Assembly: GCF_900162615.1 (NCBI RefSeq)
Contig: NZ_FUFN01000010.1
Span: forward strand, 1,246,149 to 1,310,148
DNA: 64,000 nt
Direction of reading: 5' to 3'
Origin: Virgibacillus proomii
GTDB taxonomy: Bacteria; Bacillota; Bacilli; Bacillales; Amphibacillaceae
Shown here: positions 25,176 to 34,327 of the stretch, in pieces
Numbering within the stretch: position 1 is the first letter of the stretch
Layout: each line of letters starts with the position of its first letter
Made by a program: the position numbers and the translations under genes
The notes under the pieces: model-generated
Seen by the model: only the letters and a program-made list of their open reading frames with translations
Told to the model about the DNA's origin: nothing
Databases searched by the model: none

Positions 25176-25374
25176 TTTAAAATTATGATACGATACATAG
25201 TTTTATTATAGTAAAGTTTGGGGTAATATTGAAGACAAATTTTTATATTGTGTCCAAATCGTATAAGACTTCTCTTTTAACTTGCCAATGACCGATTTAA
25301 CTCCACGTTTTTAGACGTTATCCGCTCTTAGCTTTATCTTTATTCGTTCATATTAAGTTTGATGTCAGCATACA

Positions 25375-25450
25375 TCCACGTAGAAAAAGCGTTCTTCTTT
25401 TCTGAAGTTCTATTGTTTGTAAGTCGCTAACTGAGCGCTTTAAGCTTTTG
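25375..25450 (-). repeat. Family D repeat fragment, reverse
   Basis: AAAAAGCGTTCTTCTTTTCT then GTAAGTCGCTAACTGAGCGC is the reverse complement of the left part of the copy at 28737-28800, with few changes. Confidence 0.6.
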
Positions 25451-25622
25451 TTCGGTATCGCGAAAGCAATAATTATTACGACCATTTAGCACTACAAAAA
25501 ACTTAAGCTAATGGGTAGTTGATCGAAAGTAAAGAAATGGTTGTAATTAATAAAAGAATCCCTTTTTGCCCATGATTAGCATAGTATATAACGTGAAATA
25601 AAGGAAGATTTATAATAAAAAA

Positions 25623-25739
25623 TTGAAATTACCATACTCAGAAAAACAGGTTTTCGAGCTTAAGGAAATGAATGAGTTGGAAATAGTTGTGAAAAATTTT
25701 AACGTACTTGTTGGAGGTTGTAAAAAATTATTAATTTAA
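25623..25739 (+). CDS. Possible small peptide gene (38 aa), tentative
   Basis: TTG 25623 lies about 14 bases after AAGGAAG, which is longer than ideal. The 38-residue frame is mainly acidic and hydrophobic (LKEMNELEIVVKNFNVLV), then GG and a hexapeptide tail CKKLLI. The GG near the end recalls double-glycine leader peptides, but no export transporter or modification gene is nearby. It may be chance. I list it because the stretch 25176-25966 otherwise has no gene. Confidence 0.2.
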   Translation: MKLPYSEKQVFELKEMNELEIVVKNFNVLVGGCKKLLI

Positions 25740-25966
25740 AGTATAAGTAGAGGCTAAGGATTGATCTACTATATACTGGCTAGATGATTTTTCTTTATTT
25801 TCGCTTTTTTAGAAAAATAACTAAAAAGATTGTTTAACATTGTACTTTCTAGTAGAATTTATAATGGATTGAATAAAAAATGTATTTTCGCACAAAATGT
25901 TGTTGTAAAAAAGCTTGGAAATTGTCAGTTTATGAATAAATGAAATGGTAAAAGGCGGGGAAAATA

Positions 25967-26113
25967 ATGGGTGAGCAAGAAAAGTACAAAAACTTGCTTA
26001 GGAAAGTAATTCAGGAAACGGAAAACCATAAAATTCAAACTTCAGAAGAAATGGTGAAAACGCTTATTAAAGAATTGCAAAGCAGTGCTTTAGGCAACAC
26101 AGCAAATTCATAA
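25967..26113 (+). CDS. Small hypothetical protein (48 aa)
   Basis: ATG 25967 follows AAAGGCGGGG at a good distance, and a hairpin terminator lies right behind the stop, so expression signals are complete. The product is charged and predicted helical (KYKNLLRKVIQETENHKIQ, then EEMVKTLIKELQSS) with no signal peptide or cysteine. I do not recognise a family. It lies downstream of sinIR and could be a small regulator or sporulation protein; there is no direct evidence for either. Confidence 0.6.
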   Translation: MGEQEKYKNLLRKVIQETENHKIQTSEEMVKTLIKELQSSALGNTANS

Positions 26114-26125
26114 GTTATAAGTTGC

Positions 26126-26163
26126 AAAAAAGCAGTATTCTCCAATAGAGATACTGCTTTTAA
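26126..26163 (+). terminator. Intrinsic terminator
   Basis: AAAGCAGTATTCTC pairs with GAGATACTGCTTT (one bulge), ending in a short T run. Confidence 0.75.
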
Positions 26164-26175
26164 GTACATAATTTA

Positions 26176-26252
26176 GAGACTCTGTAATTGAGAAAGAAAG
26201 CCGTTGGTTACTTCAAGGAGAAAAGTGTTTTTTGAATGAAGTTACACTTTAT
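26176..26252 (+). repeat. Family B right-end fragment
   Basis: GAATGAAGTTACACTTTAT (26234-26252) is the right end of B with its TTTAT; the left part is lost or too decayed to follow. Between here and nagA (26783) there is a hairpin with AACC..GGTT arms followed by TCTTTTT near 26583-26618, but no gene. Confidence 0.45.
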
Positions 26253-26782
26253 AACGATATTGGTTAACATGAATTTTGTGAAAAAAACCACATTATATGA
26301 TACGATGTTCTTAACGCAACTTAACTAAAAAGAACAGTTTAAACTAACTTAACAACTATAGAAATCAAGAAAAGTAAAATTATTTCCTAGTATATTAAGT
26401 AAGGTTAAAATTTTAGCTCAATAGAAGTTGATCAGATATTGTGAAGTATAAGTGCAACTAACGTAGTCTCCTTTGTCAAAGGCTCGAAGCCAGCTTAAGT
26501 TTTCAATAAAATAGTAAGCTATTACTGAATATGATCTAAAGCCCTTACACTAAATCGAATAAGGTACGGATGCTTCAGCCTGTCAACCCTGAGCTTTTGT
26601 TCAGGTTGTCTTTTTGTAAACGATAAAAATTGCTGAAGTCTATTTATTATTCACTTAACGGGCAAAAATTTATTATTTACTGAAGTCGCCGAACTATGTC
26701 AAATAATGGGGAATAAAAGGTCTAATGAGAGGGCTGCTTTATCTATATTGAGTTCTGTGCATCAGGAAAGGAAGCGAAGCAA

Positions 26783-27967
26783 ATGATTAAAATTACCCCG
26801 ATATTAATTAAAAATGCAAAGGTATACACGGAAGAACAAGTTATAGAGAACGGGGCTGTGTTAATGCAATCAGGGAAGATTACTGATATTTACCAGCCTG
26901 ATGGTAAATATCGTAGTTTACCAGAAAATCTAAAAGTTATCGATGGAACTGGCTTATCTGTTATACCAGGGTTTATAGACGGACATATTCATGGTGCAAA
27001 TGGTGCAGATGTGATGGATGCTACAGAGGAAGCCTTAGATACGATGGCTTTAGTGCTGCCTAAAGAGGGAACGACAAGCTTTTTAGCTACAACTATTACT
27101 CAAGCGCCTGAACAGATTGAACAGGCACTGATAAATGTGCGTAATTATGTTAATAAACCTGGTCAAGCAGAAATGATTGGCGTCCACTTAGAAGGTCCTT
27201 TTATTGAAAAAGAAAAAGCAGGCGCTCAGCCATTACAGTATATTATGAATCCTGATTCGGATGTATTTGATCGTTGGCAGGAATTATCTGGTAATCAAAT
27301 AAAGACCATTACGATGGCCCCTGAGCTTGATCCAGATGGAAGTTTTATAAGTAAATTAGCTGCTAGTGGAGTAAATGTTTCTGCTGGGCATACAGATGCC
27401 GATTTTTCCCAGATAAAGCGTGCGATAAAACATGGAGTTCGTCAAGTTACTCATCTATGCAATGCAATGAATGGAATCCATCATCGTGATATCGGTGCAG
27501 TGGGTGCAGCAATGGAATTAGAAGAGTTACGAGCAGAATTAATTGCCGATGGGATTCATGTAGTTCCAGAAATGTTGCAAATTATTTATCGCAATATGGG
27601 AAGTAAAAGATTACTTCTTATAACAGACGCTATGCGTGCGAAATGTTTACCATCTGGGGAATACGAGTTAGGCGGTCAGCCTGTACATGTTTCAACAGAT
27701 AGAGCGTTATTAGAAAATGGAACGTTGGCTGGGAGTATTTTGAAGATGCATGAGGGAGCTAAAAATATGCTTCGTCTAAACGATGTTTCATTAAAAAATA
27801 TTATTGAAATGACATCCGTTAATCCGGCAAAACAAATTGACATATATGATAAAAAAGGAAGTATTACTCCTGGAAAAGATGCTGATGTACTGTTGGTGGA
27901 TGAGCATTTGTCAATTAAATATACCATTTGCCGTGGAGTAATTGCATTTAAGGGAGATGAAAAGTAA
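26783..27967 (+). CDS. nagA: N-acetylglucosamine-6-phosphate deacetylase
   Basis: A 394-residue amidohydrolase that removes acetate from GlcNAc-6-phosphate. Metal and substrate motifs are visible: GFIDGHIHGANG (about residues 64-75), HLEGPFIEKEKAGAQ (about 137-151, with the metal-binding Glu), SAGHTDADF (about 205-213), HLCNAMNGIHHRD (about 229-241) and LLITDAM (with the catalytic Asp). ATG 26783 follows GGAAAGGAAG. Its stop codon overlaps the nagB start by one base, so the pair is coupled. No nagR or PTS gene lies in the window. Confidence 0.95.
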   Translation: MIKITPILIKNAKVYTEEQVIENGAVLMQSGKITDIYQPDGKYRSLPENLKVIDGTGLSVIPGFIDGHIHGANGADVMDATEEALDTMALVLPKEGTTSFLATTITQAPEQIEQALINVRNYVNKPGQAEMIGVHLEGPFIEKEKAGAQPLQYIMNPDSDVFDRWQELSGNQIKTITMAPELDPDGSFISKLAASGVNVSAGHTDADFSQIKRAIKHGVRQVTHLCNAMNGIHHRDIGAVGAAMELEELRAELIADGIHVVPEMLQIIYRNMGSKRLLLITDAMRAKCLPSGEYELGGQPVHVSTDRALLENGTLAGSILKMHEGAKNMLRLNDVSLKNIIEMTSVNPAKQIDIYDKKGSITPGKDADVLLVDEHLSIKYTICRGVIAFKGDEK

Positions 27968-28692
27968 TGGAAATCATTAAAGTTAGGAATTATGAAGAAA
28001 TGAGCGAGCGAGCGGGTGAAATGGTTATTGATACGATCAAGCAATTGAATCAGCCGGTATTAGGTCTAGCTACTGGATCTACACCAGAAGGACTATATCA
28101 GTATCTAATAGAAAAACATAAAAATAGAGAAGTATCATTTAAACATGTGACTACATTTAATTTAGATGAGTATGTAGGCTTAGAAAAAGATGATATTAAT
28201 AGTTATAATTATTACATGAATGAAAAATTATTTAAGCATCTAGATATTCCACGCGAACAAACCCATTTGCCAGATGGAAATGCTTTGGATTTAAATGAAG
28301 AGGCATCAGAATATGAAGCACGTATTAAAAATGCAGGAAACATTGATTTGCAAATTCTTGGTCTTGGCTTAAACGGACATATTGGCTTTAACGAGCCGGG
28401 AACTCCTTTTACAAGCAGAACCCATATTGTGCAATTAGATGAATCAACCCGTCAAGCCAATGCGCGTTTCTTTATTTCTATAGACGAAGTACCTACACAG
28501 GCAATTACTGCAGGAATTGAAACAATTATGGAAAGTAAGCAAATTATTATGCTTGTTTCTGGTGAAAATAAAGCAGAGGCACTAGCACGTCTAGTAAATG
28601 GTGAAGTAAATGAAAATTTCCCTGCATCCATTCTCCAAAAACATGATAATGTAAAAATTATCGCGGATGAAGCTGCTTGCAAGCTGATATAG
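27967..28692 (+). CDS. nagB: Glucosamine-6-phosphate deaminase
   Basis: A 241-residue isomerase/deaminase turning GlcN-6-phosphate into fructose-6-phosphate and ammonia. Signature sequences are LGLATGSTPEGLYQYL (about residues 34-49), FNLDEYVGLEKD (about 64-75, with the catalytic Asp), and GLGLNGHIGFNEPGTPF (about 129-145). The length matches Bacillus NagB, which lacks the C-terminal allosteric part of the E. coli enzyme. Together with nagA it channels amino sugar, including recycled wall material, into glycolysis. Confidence 0.96.
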   Translation: MEIIKVRNYEEMSERAGEMVIDTIKQLNQPVLGLATGSTPEGLYQYLIEKHKNREVSFKHVTTFNLDEYVGLEKDDINSYNYYMNEKLFKHLDIPREQTHLPDGNALDLNEEASEYEARIKNAGNIDLQILGLGLNGHIGFNEPGTPFTSRTHIVQLDESTRQANARFFISIDEVPTQAITAGIETIMESKQIIMLVSGENKAEALARLVNGEVNENFPASILQKHDNVKIIADEAACKLI

Positions 28693-28734
28693 GAACTTAG
28701 TAGAAATAGGTACAATTTTCTAGATAAGAACAAA

Positions 28735-28970
28735 AGCTAGAAGCGCTTGGTTAGCGACGTACAAATAGCAGAACTTCTGAAAAGAAGAACGCTTTTTCTG
28801 CGTGCGATGCTTATTCAAGAAGTTTCCCTGTTCTTGAAAAACCGCGATGTATTGCTGTCGTAGCAACTCTTCCTTGAAAAAAGAACTTCGTGTGGTGTAT
28901 TGCTTCGTAGCTTTCCTAGTCCTGTTACCTGAACAAATTGGGGATTTAGGAGCGATGTTCATTTATCCTA
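28735..28970 (+). repeat. Family D repeat, longest copy
   Basis: Spans AGAAGCGCTTGGTTAGCGAC, TTCTGAAAAGAAGAACGC, TTCTTGAAAAACCGCGATGT and CCTGAACAAATTGGGGATTT. Partial reverse matches lie at 8420-8570 and 25375-25450, and a forward match at 13185-13330. It contains several short palindromes but no conserved open frame. Confidence 0.6.
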
Positions 28971-29086
28971 GGAAGGAGATTAAAGTTTGCTAGCAGCACA
29001 AGTGCTTAAGGAGACGATAATTTTAAAATTTATCCACCATGGGCAAACGGATAGATTTTCCTAAACAATGAAAAGCTGCCCAAAAG

Positions 29087-29422
29087 TTTACCCCGCATGC
29101 AAGGTGCCGTAAGACTCCCACTTCAAAATCTTGAGTTGATACAAAAGGTCTAAGTGGGAGAAAACGGCACCTAAATGCTTGATTCGTTTAACTAACATTT
29201 CTTGGGAAAGGCATTCCAAGAAATGAAGTTTCACTTTACCCCGCATGTAAGGTGCCGTAAGACTCCCACTTCAAGAGCCTGAGTTGGTACAAAGGGTCTA
29301 AGTGGGAGAGAACGGCACCTAAATGCCCGATTCGTTTAAGGGTCTTTAGGTCATACCTCCTGAGGTACTAACATTCAGTAGGAGATGGAAGAAAACTCCT
29401 ACTGAATGAAGTTTCACTTTAT
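29087..29422 (+). repeat. Two family B repeats in tandem
   Basis: Copy 1 runs from TTTAC (29087-29091) to TTTAC (29234-29238) and lacks part of the middle block. Copy 2 runs on to TTTAT (29418-29422) and is full length. Both begin CCCGCATG and end GAAGTTTCAC. The central pentamer is shared, with no extra base between the units. Confidence 0.85.
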
Positions 29423-29464
29423 TTATCAAGCTTTTGGGTGACAGCTATTATAAGCTGAGCAATT

Positions 29465-30097
29465 CTACATATCAATTTCTATATAGGTTGTATCCGCTTC
29501 TGTAATCTCTGCTTGGGCATTCGTATGATCAACAATAAACTCTCTAAATTCCTTCTCCTGTCCAACTTCTACATAGACAATAAACTCTACTTTATCTGTA
29601 TAGTTAATGGTTTTAAGGATATAGTTTGATTGACGAAAGGCATGTTCCAGTTTACCGGATAATGTGTAATCCACAATAATCGAGAAGCCTTGCATTCGTT
29701 GTCTTTTTACAACTCCTGTTGCTTTTATAGCTTGAGATGTCGTATTGCCATAAGCGCGAATTAACCCACCCGCACCAAGCTTTATACCTCCATAATAGCG
29801 TGTAACAACTACAGCAGTATCTTTGAGCTGTTGTTTTTTTAAAACTTCAAGGATAGGTATTCCAGCAGTACCACTGGGTTCACCGTCATCATTTGCTTTC
29901 TGAATTTGATCGTGTTCACCAATTAAATAAGCTGAACAATTATGAGTAGCATCAAAATGTTTTTTCTTGATTTCCTGAATAAAAGCTTGGGCTTCTTCTT
30001 CAGTTTCCACTCGTTTAACATAGCCAATGAACCGGGACTTTTGGATGACTAACTCATTCATCCCTTGGTGTTTTACGGTAAAATATTTATCTAACAA
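29465..30097 (-). CDS. yvyE: YigZ/IMPACT family protein YvyE
   Basis: A 210-residue protein of the YigZ/UPF0029 family. The family core is visible: VIQKSRFIGYVKRVETEEEA, then THNCSAYLIGE, DDGEPSGTAGIPILEVLKKQ and TRYYGGIKLGAGGLIRAY, then a C-terminal ferredoxin-like DUF1949 domain. The start is TTG 30097, eight bases after AGGAGGG, giving MLDKYFTVK, which parallels the B. subtilis opening; an ATG at 30121 lies on the wrong side of that site. It is divergent from degS, as in B. subtilis. The molecular role is unknown (a translation-linked function is suggested for IMPACT). Confidence 0.9.
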   Translation of the reverse strand: MLDKYFTVKHQGMNELVIQKSRFIGYVKRVETEEEAQAFIQEIKKKHFDATHNCSAYLIGEHDQIQKANDDGEPSGTAGIPILEVLKKQQLKDTAVVVTRYYGGIKLGAGGLIRAYGNTTSQAIKATGVVKRQRMQGFSIIVDYTLSGKLEHAFRQSNYILKTINYTDKVEFIVYVEVGQEKEFREFIVDHTNAQAEITEADTTYIEIDM

Positions 30098-30272
30098 CTT
30101 GCATTCCCTCCTGATTAACATTCATGATAGAATAAGGAAAGCTATCAAAAGCTTAAGGAAATGAACATATTTGAGTATAAAGAAGCACAAGAATTATTCT
30201 CAAGTATGCTAAAAGACCCTATAAAAAAATCGTAGGTATGCGTATAATTATATCATAGGTTGGTGGGAAATA

Positions 30273-31412
30273 ATGGCGCAGAGAATTAGTGAAAGAGCTT
30301 TAGACTATATTATTAATGAAATGATTGAAGTAGTAGAGAATAGTAAGGATGAGATTTTTAATATTAGCGAAGAAGCGAGAACAGAGCATGAGCATCTTGT
30401 AAAAGAATTAAAGGAAACAAAGATCAAAGTTGCGCAACATATTAAAGATGGAGATGAGCTGGAGCAAAAGGTCCGCTTTTCCCGGAGACGCTTAGCCGAA
30501 GTAAGCAAATATTTTGATCGATATTCGGAAACGGAAATACGAGAAGTATACGAAATGACTCATGCGATGCAAACGAAATTAGCTATGCTGCGTCAGGAAG
30601 AAAGTGTGTTGCGTGAAAAGCGAGATGATTTAGAACGAAGATTAGTAGCGTTAGGCCAAACGATTAAGCGGGCAGAAGGATTAGCAGGAAAAATTTCTGT
30701 CGTGCTTAATTATTTACAAGATGACTTTCAACAAGTAAATGAAATGCTTGAAGAAGCAAAAGAAAAGCAAGAATTCGGTTTGAAAATAATTGAAGCTCAA
30801 GAGGAAGAAAGACGAAAAATATCAAGAGAAATTCATGATGGACCAGCACAGATGCTGGCAAATATTTTATTACGTTCGGAACTCGTTGAGCGTACTTGCC
30901 GTAATCGAGATGTAGAGCAAGCCTTAGAAGAAATTAAAAGCGTACGTAAAATGATACGATCTTCTTTATATGAAGTACGTAGAATCATCTATGATCTTCG
31001 CCCGATGGCTTTAGATGACCTTGGACTTATTCCAACGATCAAAAAATATGTAGCTACCATTTCTGATTATAATGAGATAAAGATTGAATTTATTTCGATG
31101 GGTGAAGAAAAGCGATTACATCAAAAATATGAAATAGCTTTTTTTCGGCTAGTTCAGGAAGCGTTGCAAAATGCTGTTAAACACGCAGAAGCCTCATTAA
31201 TTCAGGTAAAGTTGGAAATTGGCAAGAGTAGTTTAACTATGATTATTAAAGATAATGGAAAGGGTTTCGACCCCACGATGAAAAGGGACAAGTCATTTGG
31301 ATTAATCGGTATGAGAGAGCGGGTTGAAATGCTAGAAGGAGAAATGGAGATTTCCTCCAAAATTGGAAAAGGTACAACTATTTTCATAAAGGTTCCATAT
31401 ACGTCAGTATAG
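30273..31412 (+). CDS. degS: Sensor histidine kinase DegS
   Basis: A 379-residue cytoplasmic kinase of the NarL-type (HisKA_3). The N-terminal half (to about residue 180) is a long coiled-coil sensor domain without transmembrane helices, as in B. subtilis DegS. The phospho-acceptor region is EERRKISREIHDGPAQMLAN (about 181-200), and the ATP-binding domain shows IKDNGKGFDP and SFGLIGMRERVEML. It phosphorylates DegU to govern motility, competence, exoenzymes and matrix. ATG 30273 follows GGTGGG. degU starts 112 bp downstream. Confidence 0.95.
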   Translation: MAQRISERALDYIINEMIEVVENSKDEIFNISEEARTEHEHLVKELKETKIKVAQHIKDGDELEQKVRFSRRRLAEVSKYFDRYSETEIREVYEMTHAMQTKLAMLRQEESVLREKRDDLERRLVALGQTIKRAEGLAGKISVVLNYLQDDFQQVNEMLEEAKEKQEFGLKIIEAQEEERRKISREIHDGPAQMLANILLRSELVERTCRNRDVEQALEEIKSVRKMIRSSLYEVRRIIYDLRPMALDDLGLIPTIKKYVATISDYNEIKIEFISMGEEKRLHQKYEIAFFRLVQEALQNAVKHAEASLIQVKLEIGKSSLTMIIKDNGKGFDPTMKRDKSFGLIGMRERVEMLEGEMEISSKIGKGTTIFIKVPYTSV

Positions 31413-31524
31413 CGGTATAATATAAAAAGATACTGAATTGTTATATTAAATATAAATATAATGCGTTCTATCATAAATAGCTTCTAGATTAAATAAAACA
31501 ATTCTATATGGGAGGAACGGATAC

Positions 31525-32217
31525 ATGACTGCGGAAAGAAAATTACGAATTATATTAATTGATGACCATAAGCTGTTTCGAGAAGGGGTTAAAAGAATTT
31601 TAGATTTTGAACCTTCTTTTGAGGTGGTTGCAGAAGGTGATGATGGATCAATGGCTGCTAAGCTTGTGAAGGAGCATAATCCAGATGTCGTGCTAATGGA
31701 TATTAATATGCCGAATATGAATGGTGTTCAAGCAACAACAGACCTCGTTCGCTATTTTCCTAACACGAAAGTTATTATTCTCTCTATCCACGATGATGAA
31801 AGTTATGTCACGCATGCATTAAAAACAGGAGCACAAGGTTATTTGCTTAAAGAAATGGATTCAGATGCACTTATTGAAGCAATTAAGGTTGTAAGTGACG
31901 GTGGATCTTATCTCCATCCAAGAGTTACTCATAATTTAGTGATGGAATATCGTCGTCTTGCTAAAGACCATGTTTCTTCTTTGTCTGATAATGGTGTTGA
32001 ATATCGCCAACCACTTCATTTGTTGACGAAAAGGGAATGCCAAGTTTTACAATTGTTAGCAGATGGAAAAAGTAATCGGGCTGTAGCTGAAACATTATAT
32101 ATTAGTGAAAAAACTGTCAAAAACCATGTGAGTAATATATTGCAAAAAATGAATGTGAATGACCGTACGCAAGCTGTAGTTGCTGCTATTCGTAAAGGAT
32201 GGGTTGAAGTTATTTAA
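31525..32217 (+). CDS. degU: Response regulator DegU
   Basis: A 230-residue NarL/FixJ-type regulator. The receiver domain (about residues 6-125) has the acidic pair in LIDDHKLF, the phospho-Asp in [14 protein letters not shown] (about residue 56) and the conserved Lys in YLLKEMD. The LuxR-type HTH (about 165-225) reads [20 protein letters not shown] and [23 protein letters not shown] 31525 has GGAGG upstream. It is the output half of the DegS-DegU system; its targets include flagellar, competence and secreted enzyme genes, several of which are downstream in this window. Confidence 0.96.
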   Translation: MTAERKLRIILIDDHKLFREGVKRILDFEPSFEVVAEGDDGSMAAKLVKEHNPDVVLMDINMPNMNGVQATTDLVRYFPNTKVIILSIHDDESYVTHALKTGAQGYLLKEMDSDALIEAIKVVSDGGSYLHPRVTHNLVMEYRRLAKDHVSSLSDNGVEYRQPLHLLTKRECQVLQLLADGKSNRAVAETLYISEKTVKNHVSNILQKMNVNDRTQAVVAAIRKGWVEVI

Positions 32218-32614
32218 AAGCACTAGTTAAATCATGTAATAAATACTCCAAACTTAAAAACTTCATTAAATAACGAAGATACATAGTGTCACCATCCTTT
32301 TTGGAAGTGGCACTTTCATCTTATTTCCCCTTTTTTCTAAATGACTTTTAGTTTTGCAAGTGATAATGTTTTAAAGTGGACGATAGATGAAGTCAAGCTT
32401 AAGAAGCGTAAGTGTATAGAACAAACAATGGAATAAAAGAAAAATCCTTTTATGGATAATGGCGAAGGAAAGGTTCTTCCTATGCTAGGTTATTTTTCTG
32501 TCTGTAAAAGAATGCATTTTTTAATACTTTCATGTAAAATAAAATGGAAACTGTTCTATTAAATGCTCATAGTTTCATAGTGAGCTAAAGTACATGAAAG
32601 AGGAGAAGGTTTGT
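32218..32614. other. degU-degV intergenic region
   Basis: About 400 bp without a gene. A hairpin AGTGTCAC / GTGGCACT (about 32287-32316) with a T-rich tail may terminate degU. No repeat family is recognised here, and I see no riboswitch-like fold. Confidence 0.4.
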
Positions 32615-33457
32615 ATGAAAGTTGCTGTAATGACAGACAGCACGGCTTATATAGACAAAGAAATACGTGATAAACATCAGATTTATATGGTGCCTTTAAG
32701 TGTCCAATTTGCTGATGCTTCTTATCGTGAGGAAATTGATATTACAACAGATGAATTCTATCGGAATTTAAAAGAGAGTAAGGAATTACCAAAGACTTCT
32801 CAACCATCGATCGGAGATATTACAAGCTTACTAGAAGAACTAGCAAAAGATTATGATGCAGTTATATCTATTCATCTTTCCAGCGGCATTAGTGGTACAT
32901 ATCAAGCAGTGGTAAGTGCAGGGGAAATGGTAGAAGGAATTGATGTTTATGCCTATGATTCAGAAAGAAGCTGTATGGCTCAAGGTTTTCTAGTATTAGA
33001 AGCTGTTGAATTGATTGCAAAAGGGAAACAACCCGCTGAAGTTATTAAACGACTTGATGAAATTAAAGCTGCTACACGCAGTTATTTTATGGTTGATGAC
33101 TTAAGTAATTTACAGCGTGGTGGGCGCTTAAATGGTGCTCAAGCAATTATTGGCAGTCTCTTACAAGTAAAGCCGATCCTGCATTTCGTAGACAAGATTA
33201 TTCTACCGTTTGAAAAAATCAGAACAAAGAAAAGAGCCATCCAGCGAATACTTGATTTATTGGAGGAGGATGCTTCTCAAGGTCAGCGATTAAAAATAGC
33301 GTTTATCCATGCTAATAGGGAAGCAGAAGCAATAGAACTGCAACAAAAGTTTTTAGCTAAATATCCGGATATGGATACGACCATCAGCTATTTTGGACCG
33401 GTAATTGGTACTCATTTAGGAGAAGGTGCATTGGGAGTAACCTGGTATAAAAAATGA
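32615..33457 (+). CDS. DegV-family fatty-acid-binding protein
   Basis: A 280-residue DegV/FakB-type protein. It opens KVAVMTDSTAYIDKE, followed by PLSVQFADASYREEIDITTD, then KTSQPSIGD (about residues 59-67), ISIHLSSGISGTYQ (about 85-98) and DDLSNLQRGGRL. Members bind a fatty acid and present it to a kinase (FakA) for incorporation into phospholipid. The start is ATG 32615, six bases behind AGGAGAAGG; an ATG at 32594 precedes that site. Position directly after degU matches yviA of B. subtilis, where comFA would follow; here about 15.7 kb of other DNA intervenes. Confidence 0.9.
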   Translation: MKVAVMTDSTAYIDKEIRDKHQIYMVPLSVQFADASYREEIDITTDEFYRNLKESKELPKTSQPSIGDITSLLEELAKDYDAVISIHLSSGISGTYQAVVSAGEMVEGIDVYAYDSERSCMAQGFLVLEAVELIAKGKQPAEVIKRLDEIKAATRSYFMVDDLSNLQRGGRLNGAQAIIGSLLQVKPILHFVDKIILPFEKIRTKKRAIQRILDLLEEDASQGQRLKIAFIHANREAEAIELQQKFLAKYPDMDTTISYFGPVIGTHLGEGALGVTWYKK

Positions 33458-33489
33458 ATGATTGGTTAGTCCATAACCTAACGGCGTAT

Positions 33490-33531
33490 AAAAAACCTCT
33501 TCTAATTTATTATATTAGGGAGGTTTTTTAA
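33490..33531 (+). terminator. Intrinsic terminator after the DegV gene
   Basis: AAAAAACCTC is complementary to GAGGTTTTTT with an inner CTAAT/ATTAG pairing. The arms are AT-rich at the base, so it may serve both strands. Confidence 0.85.
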
Positions 33532-34042
33532 TACGTTAAATATGTTTTAACACATAAGTTAAACCGGCAAAAAGGAAAGTTTTAAATAAGCCTTATTGAT
33601 GGAGCAGCACCTAATCTAGGTCAAATTGTTTTCCTTTTTATTAATAAAATAGTGATTTTTTGAAAAATTCCCTCTTGACATTCTATTATTAACGATATAT
33701 AGTGGTGGTTAAGTTTAAGGGGATGTTCAAAAAGTTAAAATGACACAGCCAATTTTACCGTTGTCTAGGAATTTTCTACATTGCAACTAACTCTTTTTGA
33801 AAATTAAAAATAGTTAACTTGAGCGCTAAAGCTGTAGCAAACTCCACTAAACGAGTGCTTCTAGCTTCTGCTCTCGGCTTGCCTCTACTACACCACACAC
33901 ACTGCGCTAACGAAACTACGCTGCCTAGAACTTCGACTCAACAGAAGGTGGTCGTGTTGGCGTTGCAAAGGTTTCGTATCTTGGTCACCTTGGCCCTTCT
34001 TTTTGAACATTCCTTTAAATAAAAAAATATGTATATTATTTT
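33532..34042. other. Gene-free region before the SAM riboswitch
   Basis: Contains a fragment like families C and D: GAGCGCTAAAGCTGTAGCAA (about 33818-33837) then ACGAGTGCTTCTAGCTTCTG. Short open frames here are not supported by ribosome sites. The region next to 34043 should hold the riboswitch promoter. Confidence 0.4.
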
Positions 34043-34151
34043 CTTATCCAGAGAGGTGGAGGGACTGGCCCGATGAAGCCCGGCAACCTTGTGCATTCGT
34101 TGCGCATAAGGTGCCAATTCCTGCAAAACTGTTTTTGTTTTGAAAGATAAG
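34043..34151 (+). promoter_or_regulatory. SAM-I riboswitch (S-box)
   Basis: All canonical parts are present in order: P1 arms CTTATC (34043-34048) and GATAAG (34146-34151), the core AGAGGTGGAGGGACTGGCCC, then GATGAAGCCCGGCAACC, a P3 stem, AAGGTGCCAATTCCTGCA, and TGAAAGATAAGAG. It senses S-adenosylmethionine and normally controls methionine or cysteine genes. Here its terminator (34175-34206) is followed by repeats, and no sulfur gene lies within 1.5 kb downstream, so it appears orphaned. Confidence 0.92.
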
Positions 34152-34174
34152 AGAGGTGATGCAATGTCTTCTAT

Positions 34175-34206
34175 AGCCCCTCTGTCTTTGACAGAGGGGC
34201 TTTTAT
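34175..34206 (+). terminator. Riboswitch terminator
   Basis: AGCCCCTCTGTC pairs perfectly with GACAGAGGGGCT over a small TT loop region, followed by TTTTAT. The GAGAGG at 34150-34155 can pair with CCCCTCT to form the competing antiterminator. Confidence 0.9.
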
Positions 34207-34237
34207 AATAGTGGCGACATGAAGGTTAGCTTTTTTG

Positions 34238-34327
34238 TACTATAGGAAAGTATAAAACTTTAGGTTTTATAGTATAAGAAAAACTACAGCTTTCGCTAAA
34301 GACTTGGCGATAAGCTAAGTTTTTCTA
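34238..34327 (+). repeat. Family A repeat, uninterrupted (empty site)
   Basis: TACTATAGGAAAGTATAAAA to AAGTTTTTCTAA. The central junction reads AGGTTTTATAGTATAAG, with TTTAT at 34266-34270 exactly where family B sits at 62348-62522. It lies 30 bp behind the riboswitch terminator. A C-like fragment (AAGTAGCTTCATTATC) follows. Confidence 0.85.

Noticed and set aside
26583..26618. Riboswitch upstream of nagA
   Set aside because: Only a simple hairpin with a T run is visible, 165 bp before the gene; it looks like a stray terminator.
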